Assembly: GCF_000785435.2 (NCBI RefSeq)
Contig: NZ_JTDB02000008.1
Span: 186,001-250,000 of the forward strand
From: Paraburkholderia sacchari
GTDB lineage: Bacteria; Pseudomonadota; Gammaproteobacteria; Burkholderiales; Burkholderiaceae
DNA: 64,000 nucleotides
Direction: 5' to 3'
The notes beneath the pieces are model-generated. The model was not told the DNA's origin. It did no database searches and was given only the letters and a program-made list of their open reading frames with translations. The position numbers and the translations under genes were made by a program. Positions 43,381 to 52,041 of the stretch are shown piece by piece. Numbering within the stretch: position 1 is the stretch's first letter; each line of letters begins with the position of its first letter.

Positions 43381-44046
43381 ATGGACGCCAACATCATTCA
43401 GACGCTCGCCGTCTACGCCTTGCCGGTGATCTTTGCGATCACGCTGCATGAAGCCGCTCACGGATACGTCGCCCGCCTGCTCGGCGACAACACCGCCTAT
43501 GTATTGGGCCGCGTGTCGCTCAATCCGATGCGCCACATCGATCCGGTCGGCACGATCGCGATGCCGCTCATCCTCTATTTCCTGACGAGCGGCGCGTTCG
43601 TGTTTGGCTATGCCAAGCCGGTGCCGATTGCATTCGGCAATCTGCGCAATCCGCGCTGGGGCACGCTGTGGGTCGCTGCGGCGGGCCCGGCCTGCAACTT
43701 CGTGCAGGCGCTTATTTGGGGCGTGGTCGGCGTGGGCCTGGCGGTATTCGGCGTCGATGAGCCGTTCTTCACGCGCATGGCCGCGGCTGGCGTGGGCGTG
43801 AATCTGGTGCTCGGCGTGCTGAACCTCTTTCCGATGCCGCCGCTCGACGGCGGGCGGGTGCTCGCAGCGCTGCTGCCCACGCGCGCAAGCATTGCGCTCT
43901 CGCGTCTCGAGCCCTATGGTTTCATCATCGTGATGGCGCTCCTCGTGAGCGGCGTCTTTACGCGCTTCTGGCTGCGCCCGCTCGTGTCGCTCGGCTACGA
44001 CGCGGTGACGGCTATCCTTACTCCCCTTGTATCGCTTCTCTCATAA
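43381..44046 (+). CDS. Site-2 protease family (M50) membrane protein
   Basis: The 221-residue integral membrane protein has the M50 zinc motif HEAAH (in FAITLHEAAHGYVARLLGD) and the second site motif NLFPMPPLDGGRVLAALLP, with about five or six membrane segments. This is the short, PDZ-less site-2 protease type often found between yciO-like and trpS genes in betaproteobacteria. The substrate is unknown. The ATG at 43381 is preferred to one six codons upstream, which overlaps a TACAAT element. trpS begins four bases after the stop. Confidence 0.9.
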   Translation: MDANIIQTLAVYALPVIFAITLHEAAHGYVARLLGDNTAYVLGRVSLNPMRHIDPVGTIAMPLILYFLTSGAFVFGYAKPVPIAFGNLRNPRWGTLWVAAAGPACNFVQALIWGVVGVGLAVFGVDEPFFTRMAAAGVGVNLVLGVLNLFPMPPLDGGRVLAALLPTRASIALSRLEPYGFIIVMALLVSGVFTRFWLRPLVSLGYDAVTAILTPLVSLLS

Positions 44047-44050
44047 CATC

Positions 44051-45253
44051 ATGTTCCCTGACCGTATCTTCTCCGGCATGCGGCCCACCGGGTCGCTGCA
44101 CCTCGGCCACTATCACGGCGTGCTGAAAAACTGGGTGCGGCTTCAGTCCGAGTACCCGTGTTTCTTCTGCGTGGTCGACTGGCATGCGCTCACGACGCAC
44201 TATGAAACGCCCGAGGTCATCGAGAAGAACGTGTGGGACGTGCTGATCGACTGGCTGGCTTCCGGCATCGATCCGAACCAGTCGACGCTGTTCATCCAGA
44301 GCCGCGTGCCCGAGCACGCGGAGCTTGCGCTGCTGCTCGGCATGAGCACGCCGCTATCCTGGCTCGAGCGCGTGCCTACGTACAAGGAGCAGATCGAGAA
44401 GCTGCGCGACAAGGATCTCGGCACTTACGGCTTCCTCGGCTACCCCGTGCTGATGGCCGCCGACATCCTGCTGTACCGCGCCTCGCTCGTGCCGGTGGGC
44501 GAGGACCAGGTGCCGCACGTCGAGATGGCGCGCGAAATGGCGCGGCGCTTCAACTACATGTACGGCCGCGAGCCCGGTTTCGAGGACAAGGCCAACGAAG
44601 CCGCGAAGAAGCTCGGCGGCAAGCGCTCGAAGCTCTATCACGAACTGCGCAATGCATGGCAGCAGGAAGGCAATGAAGAGGCGCTCGAACAGGCGCGCGC
44701 GCTGCTGTCCGAGTCGCAGAGCCTCTCGATGAGCGACCGCGAACGCCTGTTCGGCTACCTCGAAGGCGAGCGCAAGATCATCCTGCCGGAGCCGCAGGTG
44801 CTGCTGACCGAGGCGTCGCGCATGCCGGGCCTCGACGGCCAGAAGATGTCGAAGTCGTACGGCAACACGATCGGCCTGCGCGAAGACGCCGAGTCGATCA
44901 CGAAGAAGGTTCGCACCATGCCGACCGACCCCGCTCGCGTGCGTCGCACCGATCCGGGCGATCCGGACAAGTGCCCGGTGTGGCAGCTGCATCAGGTCTA
45001 CACCGATGCCGAGACCCACGACTGGGTGCAGAAGGGCTGCCGAACGGCTGGCATTGGTTGTCTCGAGTGCAAGCAGCCGGTGATCGAAGGCATCCTGCGC
45101 GAGCAGCAGCCGATGCTCGAGCGCGCACAGAAGTACATGGACGATCCGTCGCTGTTGCGCGCGATCGTGGCCGATGGTTGCGACAAGGCGCGCAAGTTCG
45201 CCAACGAAACCATGCGCGACGTGCGTGAGGCAATGGGCCTCTCTTATAACTAA
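44051..45253 (+). CDS. trpS: Tryptophanyl-tRNA synthetase
   Basis: TrpRS charges tRNA-Trp. The 400-residue class I enzyme has a HIGH-type motif (GSLHLGHYHG, 14-23) and KMSKS (GQKMSKSYGN). It is longer than E. coli TrpS (334) because of an insertion carrying ANEAAKKLGGKRSKLYHELR, a feature of the longer betaproteobacterial TrpRS. The ATG at 44051 (MFPDRIFSGMRPTG) is conserved. The tight spacing to the site-2 protease gene implies cotranscription; the methyltransferase gene follows after 12 bases. Confidence 0.96.
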   Translation: MFPDRIFSGMRPTGSLHLGHYHGVLKNWVRLQSEYPCFFCVVDWHALTTHYETPEVIEKNVWDVLIDWLASGIDPNQSTLFIQSRVPEHAELALLLGMSTPLSWLERVPTYKEQIEKLRDKDLGTYGFLGYPVLMAADILLYRASLVPVGEDQVPHVEMAREMARRFNYMYGREPGFEDKANEAAKKLGGKRSKLYHELRNAWQQEGNEEALEQARALLSESQSLSMSDRERLFGYLEGERKIILPEPQVLLTEASRMPGLDGQKMSKSYGNTIGLREDAESITKKVRTMPTDPARVRRTDPGDPDKCPVWQLHQVYTDAETHDWVQKGCRTAGIGCLECKQPVIEGILREQQPMLERAQKYMDDPSLLRAIVADGCDKARKFANETMRDVREAMGLSYN

Positions 45254-45265
45254 GCAGCGGTTGCG

Positions 45266-45961
45266 ATGACGCTCGCTTCCGGCAGCAGCACACCGCTCGC
45301 ATCCACGGGGCTGAACCATGCGGGCCAGTCCGAGCCCTCGGGCTGGGTACGCCAGTGGGCGCACCTGATCGCGCCTGGCGGTTCGGTGCTCGACGTCGCC
45401 TCGGGCGGGGGGCGCCATGCGCGCTGGCTCGCGGCCCGCGGCCATTCGGTGGTGGCGCTTGACCGCGACGCCGCCGCGCTCGCGACGATGCGCGGCGTGG
45501 CCGGCATCGCCACGCTCGAGTGCGACCTGGAGGGTGCACCCTGGCCGCTGCCGGCCGACGCACGTTTCGCGGCGATCGTCGTGACGAATTATCTGCATCG
45601 TCCGCTCATGCCGCGTCTCATCGATGCACTCGCGCCGGGCGGCGTGCTAGTTTACGAAACCTTCGCGCAAGGCAACGAGACGGTCGGCAAGCCTTCGAAC
45701 CCGGCATTTCTGCTGGCGCCGGGCGAGTTACTGGCGGTTTGCGCGCCGGCGCTGCGCGTGATCGCTTACCAGGACGGATTTCTCCCACAACCCCGCGAGG
45801 CGTTCGTTCAGCGTATTTGTGCTGTGCGCGAGATGCGCGCCGCGCACAACCCGGCGGCGGAAAACCTTGCCTGTCAGAACGAGGCGGATTCAGTCGAAAG
45901 AACCGGTAATGGCGCCGCGACTCAGGTACTACCCCTGGCTCGTTACGATCTGACCGGTTAA
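45266..45961 (+). CDS. Class I SAM-dependent methyltransferase
   Basis: The 231-residue protein has the Rossmann methyltransferase motif I (VLDVASGGGRHARWLAARG), an acidic residue ending strand 2 (VVALDRD) and motif IV-like FAAIVVTNYLHRPL. The pattern resembles the TehB or UbiE/Cfa-like group, but the substrate is not apparent. It starts 12 bases after trpS and is probably its operon partner; dapA follows with its own promoter. Confidence 0.85.
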   Translation: MTLASGSSTPLASTGLNHAGQSEPSGWVRQWAHLIAPGGSVLDVASGGGRHARWLAARGHSVVALDRDAAALATMRGVAGIATLECDLEGAPWPLPADARFAAIVVTNYLHRPLMPRLIDALAPGGVLVYETFAQGNETVGKPSNPAFLLAPGELLAVCAPALRVIAYQDGFLPQPREAFVQRICAVREMRAAHNPAAENLACQNEADSVERTGNGAATQVLPLARYDLTG

Positions 45962-45972
45962 TCCGCTACAAT
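45943..45972 (+). promoter_or_regulatory. Probable promoter of dapA
   Basis: TTACGA (45943-45948) and TACAAT (45967-45972) are 18 bases apart, 34 bases before the dapA start. The -35 lies inside the end of the methyltransferase gene. Confidence 0.5.
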
Positions 45973-46005
45973 CGCGGTTTAACGTACTCATTTTTTTGAA
46001 GTTTC

Positions 46006-46911
46006 ATGGCTAACGGAACTCAGGACGGCATCACGTTGCGCGGCAGCATTCCCGCGATCGTCACCCCCATGCACGAAGACGGCAGCCTCGATCTGCCGGC
46101 GTTTCGCAAACTGATCGACTGGCACGTGGAAGAGGGGACGGATGCCATCGTCGTCGTCGGCACGAGCGGCGAGTCCGCCACGCTCGACGTCGAAGAGCAC
46201 ATCCTGATGGTCAAGACGGCGGTTGAGCATGCCGCCGGCCGCTTGCCGATCATCGCCGGCGCAGGCGGCAATTCCACGGCCGAGGCGATCGAGCTCACGA
46301 AGCTTGCCAAGAATGTCGGCGCGCAGGCGTCGCTCCAGGTCGTGCCCTATTACAACAAGCCGACCCAGGAAGGCATGTACCGCCATTTCGCGAAGATCGC
46401 GGAAGCGGTGGACCTGCCCGTGCTGCTGTACAACGTGCCGGGCCGCACGGTCGCGGACATGTCGAACGAGACGATCCTGCGTCTTGCGCAGGTGCCCGGC
46501 ATCGTTGGCGTGAAGGAAGCCACGGGCAACATCGATCGTGCCGCGCATCTCATCAAGCATGCGCCGGAAGGCTTCAAGATCTTCAGCGGCGACGATCCCA
46601 CTGCGATCGCGCTCATGCTGCTCGGCGGCCACGGCAATATTTCGGTGACCGCGAACGTTGCGCCGCGCCAGATGAGCGAGCTGTGCCGCGCCGCGCTTGA
46701 GGGCGACGTGAAGACCGCGCGCGCGATCCACCTGAAGCTGCTTTCGCTGCACAAGAATCTGTTCATCGAATCGAACCCGATTCCGGTGAAGTGGGCGCTG
46801 CAGGAACTCGGCCGCATCGAAGGCGGCATCCGCCTGCCGCTCACACCGCTCGACGAGCGCTACCACGACGTGGTGCGCACCGCGCTGCGCGAGGCGGGTC
46901 TAATCGGCTAA
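46006..46911 (+). CDS. dapA: 4-hydroxy-tetrahydrodipicolinate synthase
   Basis: DapA condenses pyruvate with aspartate semialdehyde, the first step of the diaminopimelate/lysine branch. The 301-residue TIM-barrel enzyme has the substrate-binding GTSGESATL, the catalytic tyrosine Y142 in LYNVPGRT and the Schiff-base lysine K170 in GIVGVKEATGN. Length and start are normal. bamC follows after 102 bases, the same dapA-bamC (nlpB) pairing as in E. coli. Confidence 0.96.
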   Translation: MANGTQDGITLRGSIPAIVTPMHEDGSLDLPAFRKLIDWHVEEGTDAIVVVGTSGESATLDVEEHILMVKTAVEHAAGRLPIIAGAGGNSTAEAIELTKLAKNVGAQASLQVVPYYNKPTQEGMYRHFAKIAEAVDLPVLLYNVPGRTVADMSNETILRLAQVPGIVGVKEATGNIDRAAHLIKHAPEGFKIFSGDDPTAIALMLLGGHGNISVTANVAPRQMSELCRAALEGDVKTARAIHLKLLSLHKNLFIESNPIPVKWALQELGRIEGGIRLPLTPLDERYHDVVRTALREAGLIG

Positions 46912-47013
46912 CCGGCTCAAGTTCTTCCCAGCCGCAAACGCCGTATTTTCAACCGACGCCGCCACGAATCCCGGCAGGTCAAGGCTTAGCGTTACCGTAT
47001 TACGAAGGTCCAC

Positions 47014-48153
47014 ATGAAACGTTCCGTTCTTTCTCTCCACGCCACCCGCATGGCAGTGCTGGCGCTCGCACTCGGCTCGCTCGCGGGCTGCGAGTCGCTG
47101 AACGATATGTTCGCGTCGGATCGCGTCAACTATAAGGACACGCCAAGCGCGCCGGCATTGGCCGTGCCGCAGGATCTCTCGACGGTGCCGAGCGACCAGA
47201 AGTACGTCGCGCCGCCCCCCACGGTGACGCTCGGCGGCGCAGCGCAGCGCACTGTCACGAGCGCGGGCAATGCCACGCTCGGCGTGCCGAATGCACAGGA
47301 TCCGCTCGGCATGCACGTCGAGCGTGACGGTGACCGCCGCTGGCTTGTAATCGACGGCCGCACGCCCGACGACGTCTGGCCGCAACTGCAGGAATTCTGG
47401 ACCGACAGCGGCTTCACGCTCACGACCGATTCGCCGGCCACGGGGATCATGACTACGGACTGGGCTGAAAACCGCGCCAATATTCCGGACGACTGGTTCC
47501 GTCGCACCATTGGCCGCGTGGTCGACTTCGCGTATTCGTCGGGCACGCGCGACAAGTTCCGTACGCTGGTCACGCGCGGCGCGAACGGCCAGACCGACAT
47601 TTCGATCACGCACAGTGCGATGGAAGAAATGCTGACCGGGCAGGACAAAACGTCGTCGAGATGGGTTGAGCGTCCGCGCGATCCGGCCCTCGAAGCCGCA
47701 TTCCTCGCGAAAATTATGCAAAAGTTCGGCCTGAGCGACGCTCAGTCCAAGCAACTGCTGACCGATGCGCGCCCGTCGACCGCAGCGGCCAAGGTCGCGT
47801 CAGGTTCGGACGGCACTACGCTCGATCTGCCCGAGGCGTTTGACACTGCCTGGTTGCGTGTGGGCCTCGCGCTCGATCGCACCAATTTCACTGTCGACAA
47901 TCGTGACCGCGAGAAGGGCATCTACTACGTGCGCTACGCGGACTCCATGCAGGAACTCAAGGGTGACGGCCTGTTCGGCAAGATGTTCTACAACCCGAAG
48001 AAGGCCGCGAAAAATCAGGGGCCGGAGTACATGATTTCGGTGCGCTCGAACGGCAATTCGACTCAGGTCGCGGTGCTCTCCGCGAACGGCCAGGTGGATA
48101 CGTCGGCGGATGCGCAGCGCATTGTGACGGCGCTTCATTCCCAGTTGAACTGA
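47014..48153 (+). CDS. bamC: Outer membrane protein assembly factor BamC
   Basis: BamC is a lipoprotein of the beta-barrel assembly machinery. The 379-residue product has a signal peptide ending in the lipobox LAGC (acylated C26). The unstructured segment that binds BamD follows (SDRVNYKDTPSAPALAVPQDL), then two helix-grip domains (about 90-220 and 265-379). Its position right behind dapA matches E. coli nlpB. The mature protein begins CESLN, with Glu at +2, so outer-membrane sorting is expected. Confidence 0.93.
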   Translation: MKRSVLSLHATRMAVLALALGSLAGCESLNDMFASDRVNYKDTPSAPALAVPQDLSTVPSDQKYVAPPPTVTLGGAAQRTVTSAGNATLGVPNAQDPLGMHVERDGDRRWLVIDGRTPDDVWPQLQEFWTDSGFTLTTDSPATGIMTTDWAENRANIPDDWFRRTIGRVVDFAYSSGTRDKFRTLVTRGANGQTDISITHSAMEEMLTGQDKTSSRWVERPRDPALEAAFLAKIMQKFGLSDAQSKQLLTDARPSTAAAKVASGSDGTTLDLPEAFDTAWLRVGLALDRTNFTVDNRDREKGIYYVRYADSMQELKGDGLFGKMFYNPKKAAKNQGPEYMISVRSNGNSTQVAVLSANGQVDTSADAQRIVTALHSQLN

Positions 48154-48160
48154 CCCGGCC

Positions 48161-48934
48161 GTGCGCTTTGCAAGCCTCGGCAGCGGTAGCGAGGGCAATG
48201 CACTGGTCGTGGAAGCGGGCTGCGGCGCGACGCCCACGCGCGTACTGCTGGACTGCGGATTCTCGGCGAAGGAAGTCGAGCGGCGGCTAGCCCGGGCGGG
48301 TTTGGCTGCCGATACGCTGAGCGCGATTCTCGTCACCCACGAACATAGCGACCATATCGGCAGCGCGCTGACGTTGGCGCGCCGCTGGTCGATCCCGCTC
48401 TATATGAGCTGGGGAACGGCGCAGGCAGTCGGCGCCGACGATGCCGGCGTCGAACTCAACGTCCTCTGGAGCGACGGGCTGGTTGAAATTGGCGAGCTAG
48501 GCGTGCTGCCGTACACCGTGCCGCACGATGCGCGCGAACCGCTGCAATTTGTCTTCAATGACGGCGCGAGCCGGCTAGGGGTGCTGACCGACGTTGGCGA
48601 GTCGACGCCGCATATCCATGCCGTGCTAAGCGGCTGCGACGCGCTCGTGCTCGAGTGCAACCACGATCCGGAGATGCTCGCGGCGAGTCGTTATCCAGCG
48701 TCGCTCAAGGCGCGCATTGGCGGCTCCCACGGTCACCTGAACAACGAGGCCGCTGGCGGGATTCTCGCGGCGCTCGATCGATCGAAACTGCGCCATCTGG
48801 TTGCGGCGCACCTGAGCCAGCAGAACAACACGCCAGAACTTGCCCGCGCCGCCATGGCGGCCGTGCTGGGCAACGCGGTCACAGAAATCGGGGTTGCGAC
48901 GCAAGGCGAAGGCTTCGACTGGCTCGTTCTCTGA
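48161..48934 (+). CDS. MBL-fold metallo-hydrolase (YycJ/WalJ-like)
   Basis: The 257-residue protein has the metallo-beta-lactamase motif THEHSDHIG, an N-terminal FASLGSGSEGNALVV and a late HLSQQNNTPELA. This is the pattern of the YycJ/WalJ group, related to exonucleases that act in DNA processing. The start is the GTG at 48161 (VRFASLGSGSEGN), eight bases after the bamC stop. Cotranscription with bamC is likely. The exact substrate is not known. Confidence 0.9.
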   Translation: MRFASLGSGSEGNALVVEAGCGATPTRVLLDCGFSAKEVERRLARAGLAADTLSAILVTHEHSDHIGSALTLARRWSIPLYMSWGTAQAVGADDAGVELNVLWSDGLVEIGELGVLPYTVPHDAREPLQFVFNDGASRLGVLTDVGESTPHIHAVLSGCDALVLECNHDPEMLAASRYPASLKARIGGSHGHLNNEAAGGILAALDRSKLRHLVAAHLSQQNNTPELARAAMAAVLGNAVTEIGVATQGEGFDWLVL

Positions 48935-48983
48935 ACTCCGGTTTTAAGCTGTCTACGGCCCAGGGCGAATGCTCGCGGACGAA

Positions 48984-49013
48984 AAAAGCCCATGACTCGC
49001 ATCATGGGCTTTT
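48984..49013. terminator. Bidirectional terminator between the metallo-hydrolase and BI-1 genes
   Basis: A 12-bp perfect stem (AAAAGCCCATGA / TCATGGGCTTTT, loop CTCGCA) lies between the convergent genes, 49 bases past one stop and 43 past the other. Confidence 0.85.
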
Positions 49014-49056
49014 CTGCTTGCGCACGAGGACCGGAACAAAGCCGGCCCTGAGCGGT

Positions 49057-49755
49057 TTAGTTACGGTTGCCGCCGAAAATGCCGAGGATCGCGAGCAGAT
49101 TCGTGAACACGTTGTAGAGATCCAGATAGATCGCGAGCGTGGCCGTGATGTAGTTGGTCTCGCCGCCGTTCACGACGCGCTGCACGTCGAACAGCATATA
49201 GGCCGAGAAGATCACGATCGCCAGCACGGACACCGTGAGCATCAGCGCCGGCAGGTGCAGGAACATGTTCGCGATCCCGGCGAGCAGGATCACGATCACG
49301 CCCATGAACAGCCACTTTCCGAGACCCGAGAAATCGCGCTTGCTGACAGTGGCGATGGTGGCCATGGCCGCGAAGATCACGCCGGTGCCACCGAACGCGA
49401 GCATGATGAGCGACGCGCCGTTCGACATGCCGAGGATGAACGACAGCAGTCGCGAGAGCATCAGGCCCATGAAGAACGTGAAGCCCAGCAGCACGAACAC
49501 GCCGAGCGAACTGTTCTTGGTGCGCTCGATGGCGAAGATGAAGCCGAATGCGATGGCGAAGAACGCGAGCAGGCTCATCGTGGGGCTGGTGGCGGCGAAC
49601 AGCGAGAAACCCGTGTAGACGCCCAGCCACGCGCCGAACACCGTTGGCACCATCGACAGCGCGAGCAGCCAGTAGGTGTTGCGCAGTACGCGGTTGCGGG
49701 TCTCGGCGGAAACAACGGTGCCGCCGCGGCCGAAGTTGTAGGGGTACTCGTTCAT
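49057..49755 (-). CDS. Bax inhibitor-1 family membrane protein
   Basis: The 232-residue protein has about seven hydrophobic segments and belongs to the Bax inhibitor-1/YccA family (FGRGGTVVSAETRNRVLRNTY, then SLLAFFAIAFGFIFAI and the final YLDLYNVFTNLLAILGIFGG). E. coli YccA modulates FtsH, a protease also controlled by HflKC, whose genes lie 12 kb away here. The ATG at 49755 has a strong AAGGAG six bases upstream; the frame extends further but without conserved sequence. It is a single gene convergent with the metallo-hydrolase. Confidence 0.93.
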   Translation of the reverse strand: MNEYPYNFGRGGTVVSAETRNRVLRNTYWLLALSMVPTVFGAWLGVYTGFSLFAATSPTMSLLAFFAIAFGFIFAIERTKNSSLGVFVLLGFTFFMGLMLSRLLSFILGMSNGASLIMLAFGGTGVIFAAMATIATVSKRDFSGLGKWLFMGVIVILLAGIANMFLHLPALMLTVSVLAIVIFSAYMLFDVQRVVNGGETNYITATLAIYLDLYNVFTNLLAILGIFGGNRN

Positions 49756-50075
49756 GCTTTCTCCTTGCGTGAGACGCGTGGCAGGCGGCGTGCGACGGTT
49801 GCACAATCCGCTCCCTCTTAAGATATGCGTGGTGTCCCGGAGTTTCAACGGGGCAGCATGCGGTTTCGCCACGACAGATTGGCCGCCGTAGTTTTGTTAC
49901 AGGGGGAGCGTAGTCTCCCATGCTTAATTGGCGCTGAAAGTCCCGGCAGCACGGCTTTTGCGCCCGCTGGGGCTCGTCCACCAACCTAACGGGGTTCAAT
50001 CGCAATCATACATGGGAACATGCTACAATTGCGGATTCATTTGAATCTGTAACCTCTTAATTTTCTGGAGTTTTT
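49756..50075. other. 320-base divergent region between the BI-1 gene and ndk
   Basis: No gene is visible. A TACAAT (50024-50029) 47 bases before ndk is a plausible -10 element without a clear -35. The remainder presumably holds the BI-1 promoter on the other strand, which I could not identify. Confidence 0.5.
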
Positions 50076-50501
50076 ATGGCGCTCGAACGCACCCTGTCGA
50101 TTATCAAGCCGGACGCAGTGGCAAAGAACGTGATCGGCCAGATCTACAGCCGCTTCGAAAACGCTGGTCTGAAGATCGTTGCCTCGCGCATGGTCCACCT
50201 CTCGCGCGCCGACGCCGAGAAGTTCTATGCTGTTCATGCAGAGCGTCCGTTCTTCAAGGACCTCGTCGAGTTCATGATCTCGGGCCCGGTGCAGATCCAG
50301 GTCCTGGAAGGCGAGAACGCAATTCTGAAGAACCGCGACCTGATGGGCGCGACCGACCCGAAGAAGGCGGACAAGGGCACGATCCGCGCCGACTTCGCGG
50401 ACAGCATCGACGCCAACGCAGTTCACGGCTCGGACGCTGTTGAAACGGCACGCGTCGAAATCGCGTTCTTCTTCCCGGAAATCAACGTTTACTCGCGCTA
50501 A
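50076..50501 (+). CDS. ndk: Nucleoside diphosphate kinase
   Basis: Ndk balances nucleoside triphosphate pools by transferring the gamma phosphate through a phosphohistidine. The 141-residue protein has the phosphorylated H117 in DANAVHGSDAVE, the N-terminal ERTLSIIKPDAV and the hexamer-forming family length. A CTGGAG ribosome site precedes the ATG. It heads the long plus-strand run that continues with rlmN. Confidence 0.97.
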   Translation: MALERTLSIIKPDAVAKNVIGQIYSRFENAGLKIVASRMVHLSRADAEKFYAVHAERPFFKDLVEFMISGPVQIQVLEGENAILKNRDLMGATDPKKADKGTIRADFADSIDANAVHGSDAVETARVEIAFFFPEINVYSR

Positions 50502-50629
50502 GCAACTAAAGCGCGATAGCAGTTCAAGCAGCATAGGGTCGCGAACGGCGATGTCGTTCACTGTCCGGTGCCGGGTTCTCTCGAATCCGGCGGTGAACGC
50601 GCTCTCGCACTGAAATGGCAGGATTCGAC

Positions 50630-51796
50630 ATGACGAGCAGTTCCACCGTCAACCTTCTCGATCTCGACGCTCAAGGGCTCGTCGCATATTGCGAGAGCCT
50701 GGGTGAGAAGCCGTTTCGCGCCAAACAGCTTCAGCGCTGGATTCATCAATACAATGCCGCCGACTTCGACGGCATGACGGATCTGGCCAAATCGCTGCGC
50801 GAGAAGCTTAAAGGGCGCGCCTCGATCGGCATGCCCGGCATCATTTCCGACAACGTTTCGTCCGACGGCACGCGCAAGTGGCTCGTGGACGTCGGCAACG
50901 GCAACGCGGTCGAGACCGTGTTCATCCCCGAAGAAACGCGCGGCACGCTGTGCGTGTCGTCACAGGCGGGATGCGCAGTGAATTGCCGGTTTTGCTCGAC
51001 CGGCAAGCAAGGATTTTCACGCAATCTCACCACTGCCGAGATCATCGGCCAGTTGCGCATGGCGGAATTCGCCCTGCGTGCCTCGCTGCATGGTGACGCA
51101 GCTGAAAATCGCGGCGGTCGTGCGACCGGCGGTGAGGGCAAGGGTGAGCGCGTCATCACCAACGTGGTGATGATGGGCATGGGCGAGCCGCTCCTGAATT
51201 ACGATGCGGTCGTGCCCGCGATGCGCCTGATGCTCGACGATAACGCCTATGGCCTCTCGCGCCGGCGCGTCACGCTTTCGACCTCGGGTGTCGTGCCCAT
51301 GATGGACCGCCTTGGCGCCGACCTGCCGGTCGCGCTCGCGGTGTCGCTGCACGCGCCCAACGACGCGCTGCGCGACGAGTTGGTGCCGCTTAACCGTAAA
51401 TACCCGCTGCGCGAGCTGATGGCCGCTTGCCAGCGCTATCTGAAGGTTGCGCCGCGCGACTTCATCACGTTCGAATATTGCATGCTCGACGGCGTCAACG
51501 ACACGGAAGAGCACGCACGGCAGTTGCTGGCAGTTACCCGTGACGTCCCGTGCAAATTCAACTTGATCCCGTTCAATCCATTCCCCGAGTCGGGTCTGCT
51601 GCGCTCGAAATCGGATCAGATCAAGCGTTTCGCGCAGATCCTGATGGATGCGGGCGTTGTCACCACCGTGCGCAAGACGCGCGGCGACGACATCGACGCG
51701 GCCTGTGGTCAGCTCGCGGGCGAGGTGAAGGACCGTACGCGCCTCGCCGAGCGCAGTGCGCGAAAGGTAATCGATGTGCATCCGGTTCGGCATTGA
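50630..51796 (+). CDS. rlmN: Dual-specificity 23S rRNA A2503 / tRNA A37 methyltransferase RlmN
   Basis: RlmN is a radical-SAM enzyme that makes 2-methyladenosine in 23S rRNA (A2503) and certain tRNAs. The 388-residue protein has the [4Fe-4S] motif C115-AVN-C119-RF-C122 (QAGCAVNCRFCSTGKQG). The conserved late cysteine lies in DDIDAACGQLAG, and GMGEPLLNYDAV is present. The ATG at 50630 has AGGA seven bases upstream; the in-frame ATG at 50615 is possible. A short Gly/Glu-rich insertion (ENRGGRATGGEGKGER) is seen between the cluster motif and GMGEP. The cluster presumably comes from the isc system of this window. Confidence 0.96.
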   Translation: MTSSSTVNLLDLDAQGLVAYCESLGEKPFRAKQLQRWIHQYNAADFDGMTDLAKSLREKLKGRASIGMPGIISDNVSSDGTRKWLVDVGNGNAVETVFIPEETRGTLCVSSQAGCAVNCRFCSTGKQGFSRNLTTAEIIGQLRMAEFALRASLHGDAAENRGGRATGGEGKGERVITNVVMMGMGEPLLNYDAVVPAMRLMLDDNAYGLSRRRVTLSTSGVVPMMDRLGADLPVALAVSLHAPNDALRDELVPLNRKYPLRELMAACQRYLKVAPRDFITFEYCMLDGVNDTEEHARQLLAVTRDVPCKFNLIPFNPFPESGLLRSKSDQIKRFAQILMDAGVVTTVRKTRGDDIDAACGQLAGEVKDRTRLAERSARKVIDVHPVRH

Positions 51797-52041
51797 ACAC
51801 AGTCTGCCGGGATGTTGCGGACAACGGTAGTGGCGGGCAATAAAAACGCACGAAAGGCAGTATCGACGCAGTTGCGCGGGGAATGACGCAACGTAGCCGT
51901 CAGATTTGACACGAAACATTGCAGAAGCGATCGGATGCGGCACGGTGGCCGCGCATTTTGTTATAAACGGTCTGCGAATCGAGCAGGGCGCGGCGCGCCC
52001 GCCGGTTCCGGGTAGAAAAGAATCGACGCAAGGACTTTGGG
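51797..52041 (+). other. Gap between rlmN and rodZ
   Basis: These 245 bases hold no gene I can support. In related genomes I recall a type IV pilus stability gene (pilF/pilW) at this point; nothing resembling its tetratricopeptide repeats is present here. Confidence 0.5.
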
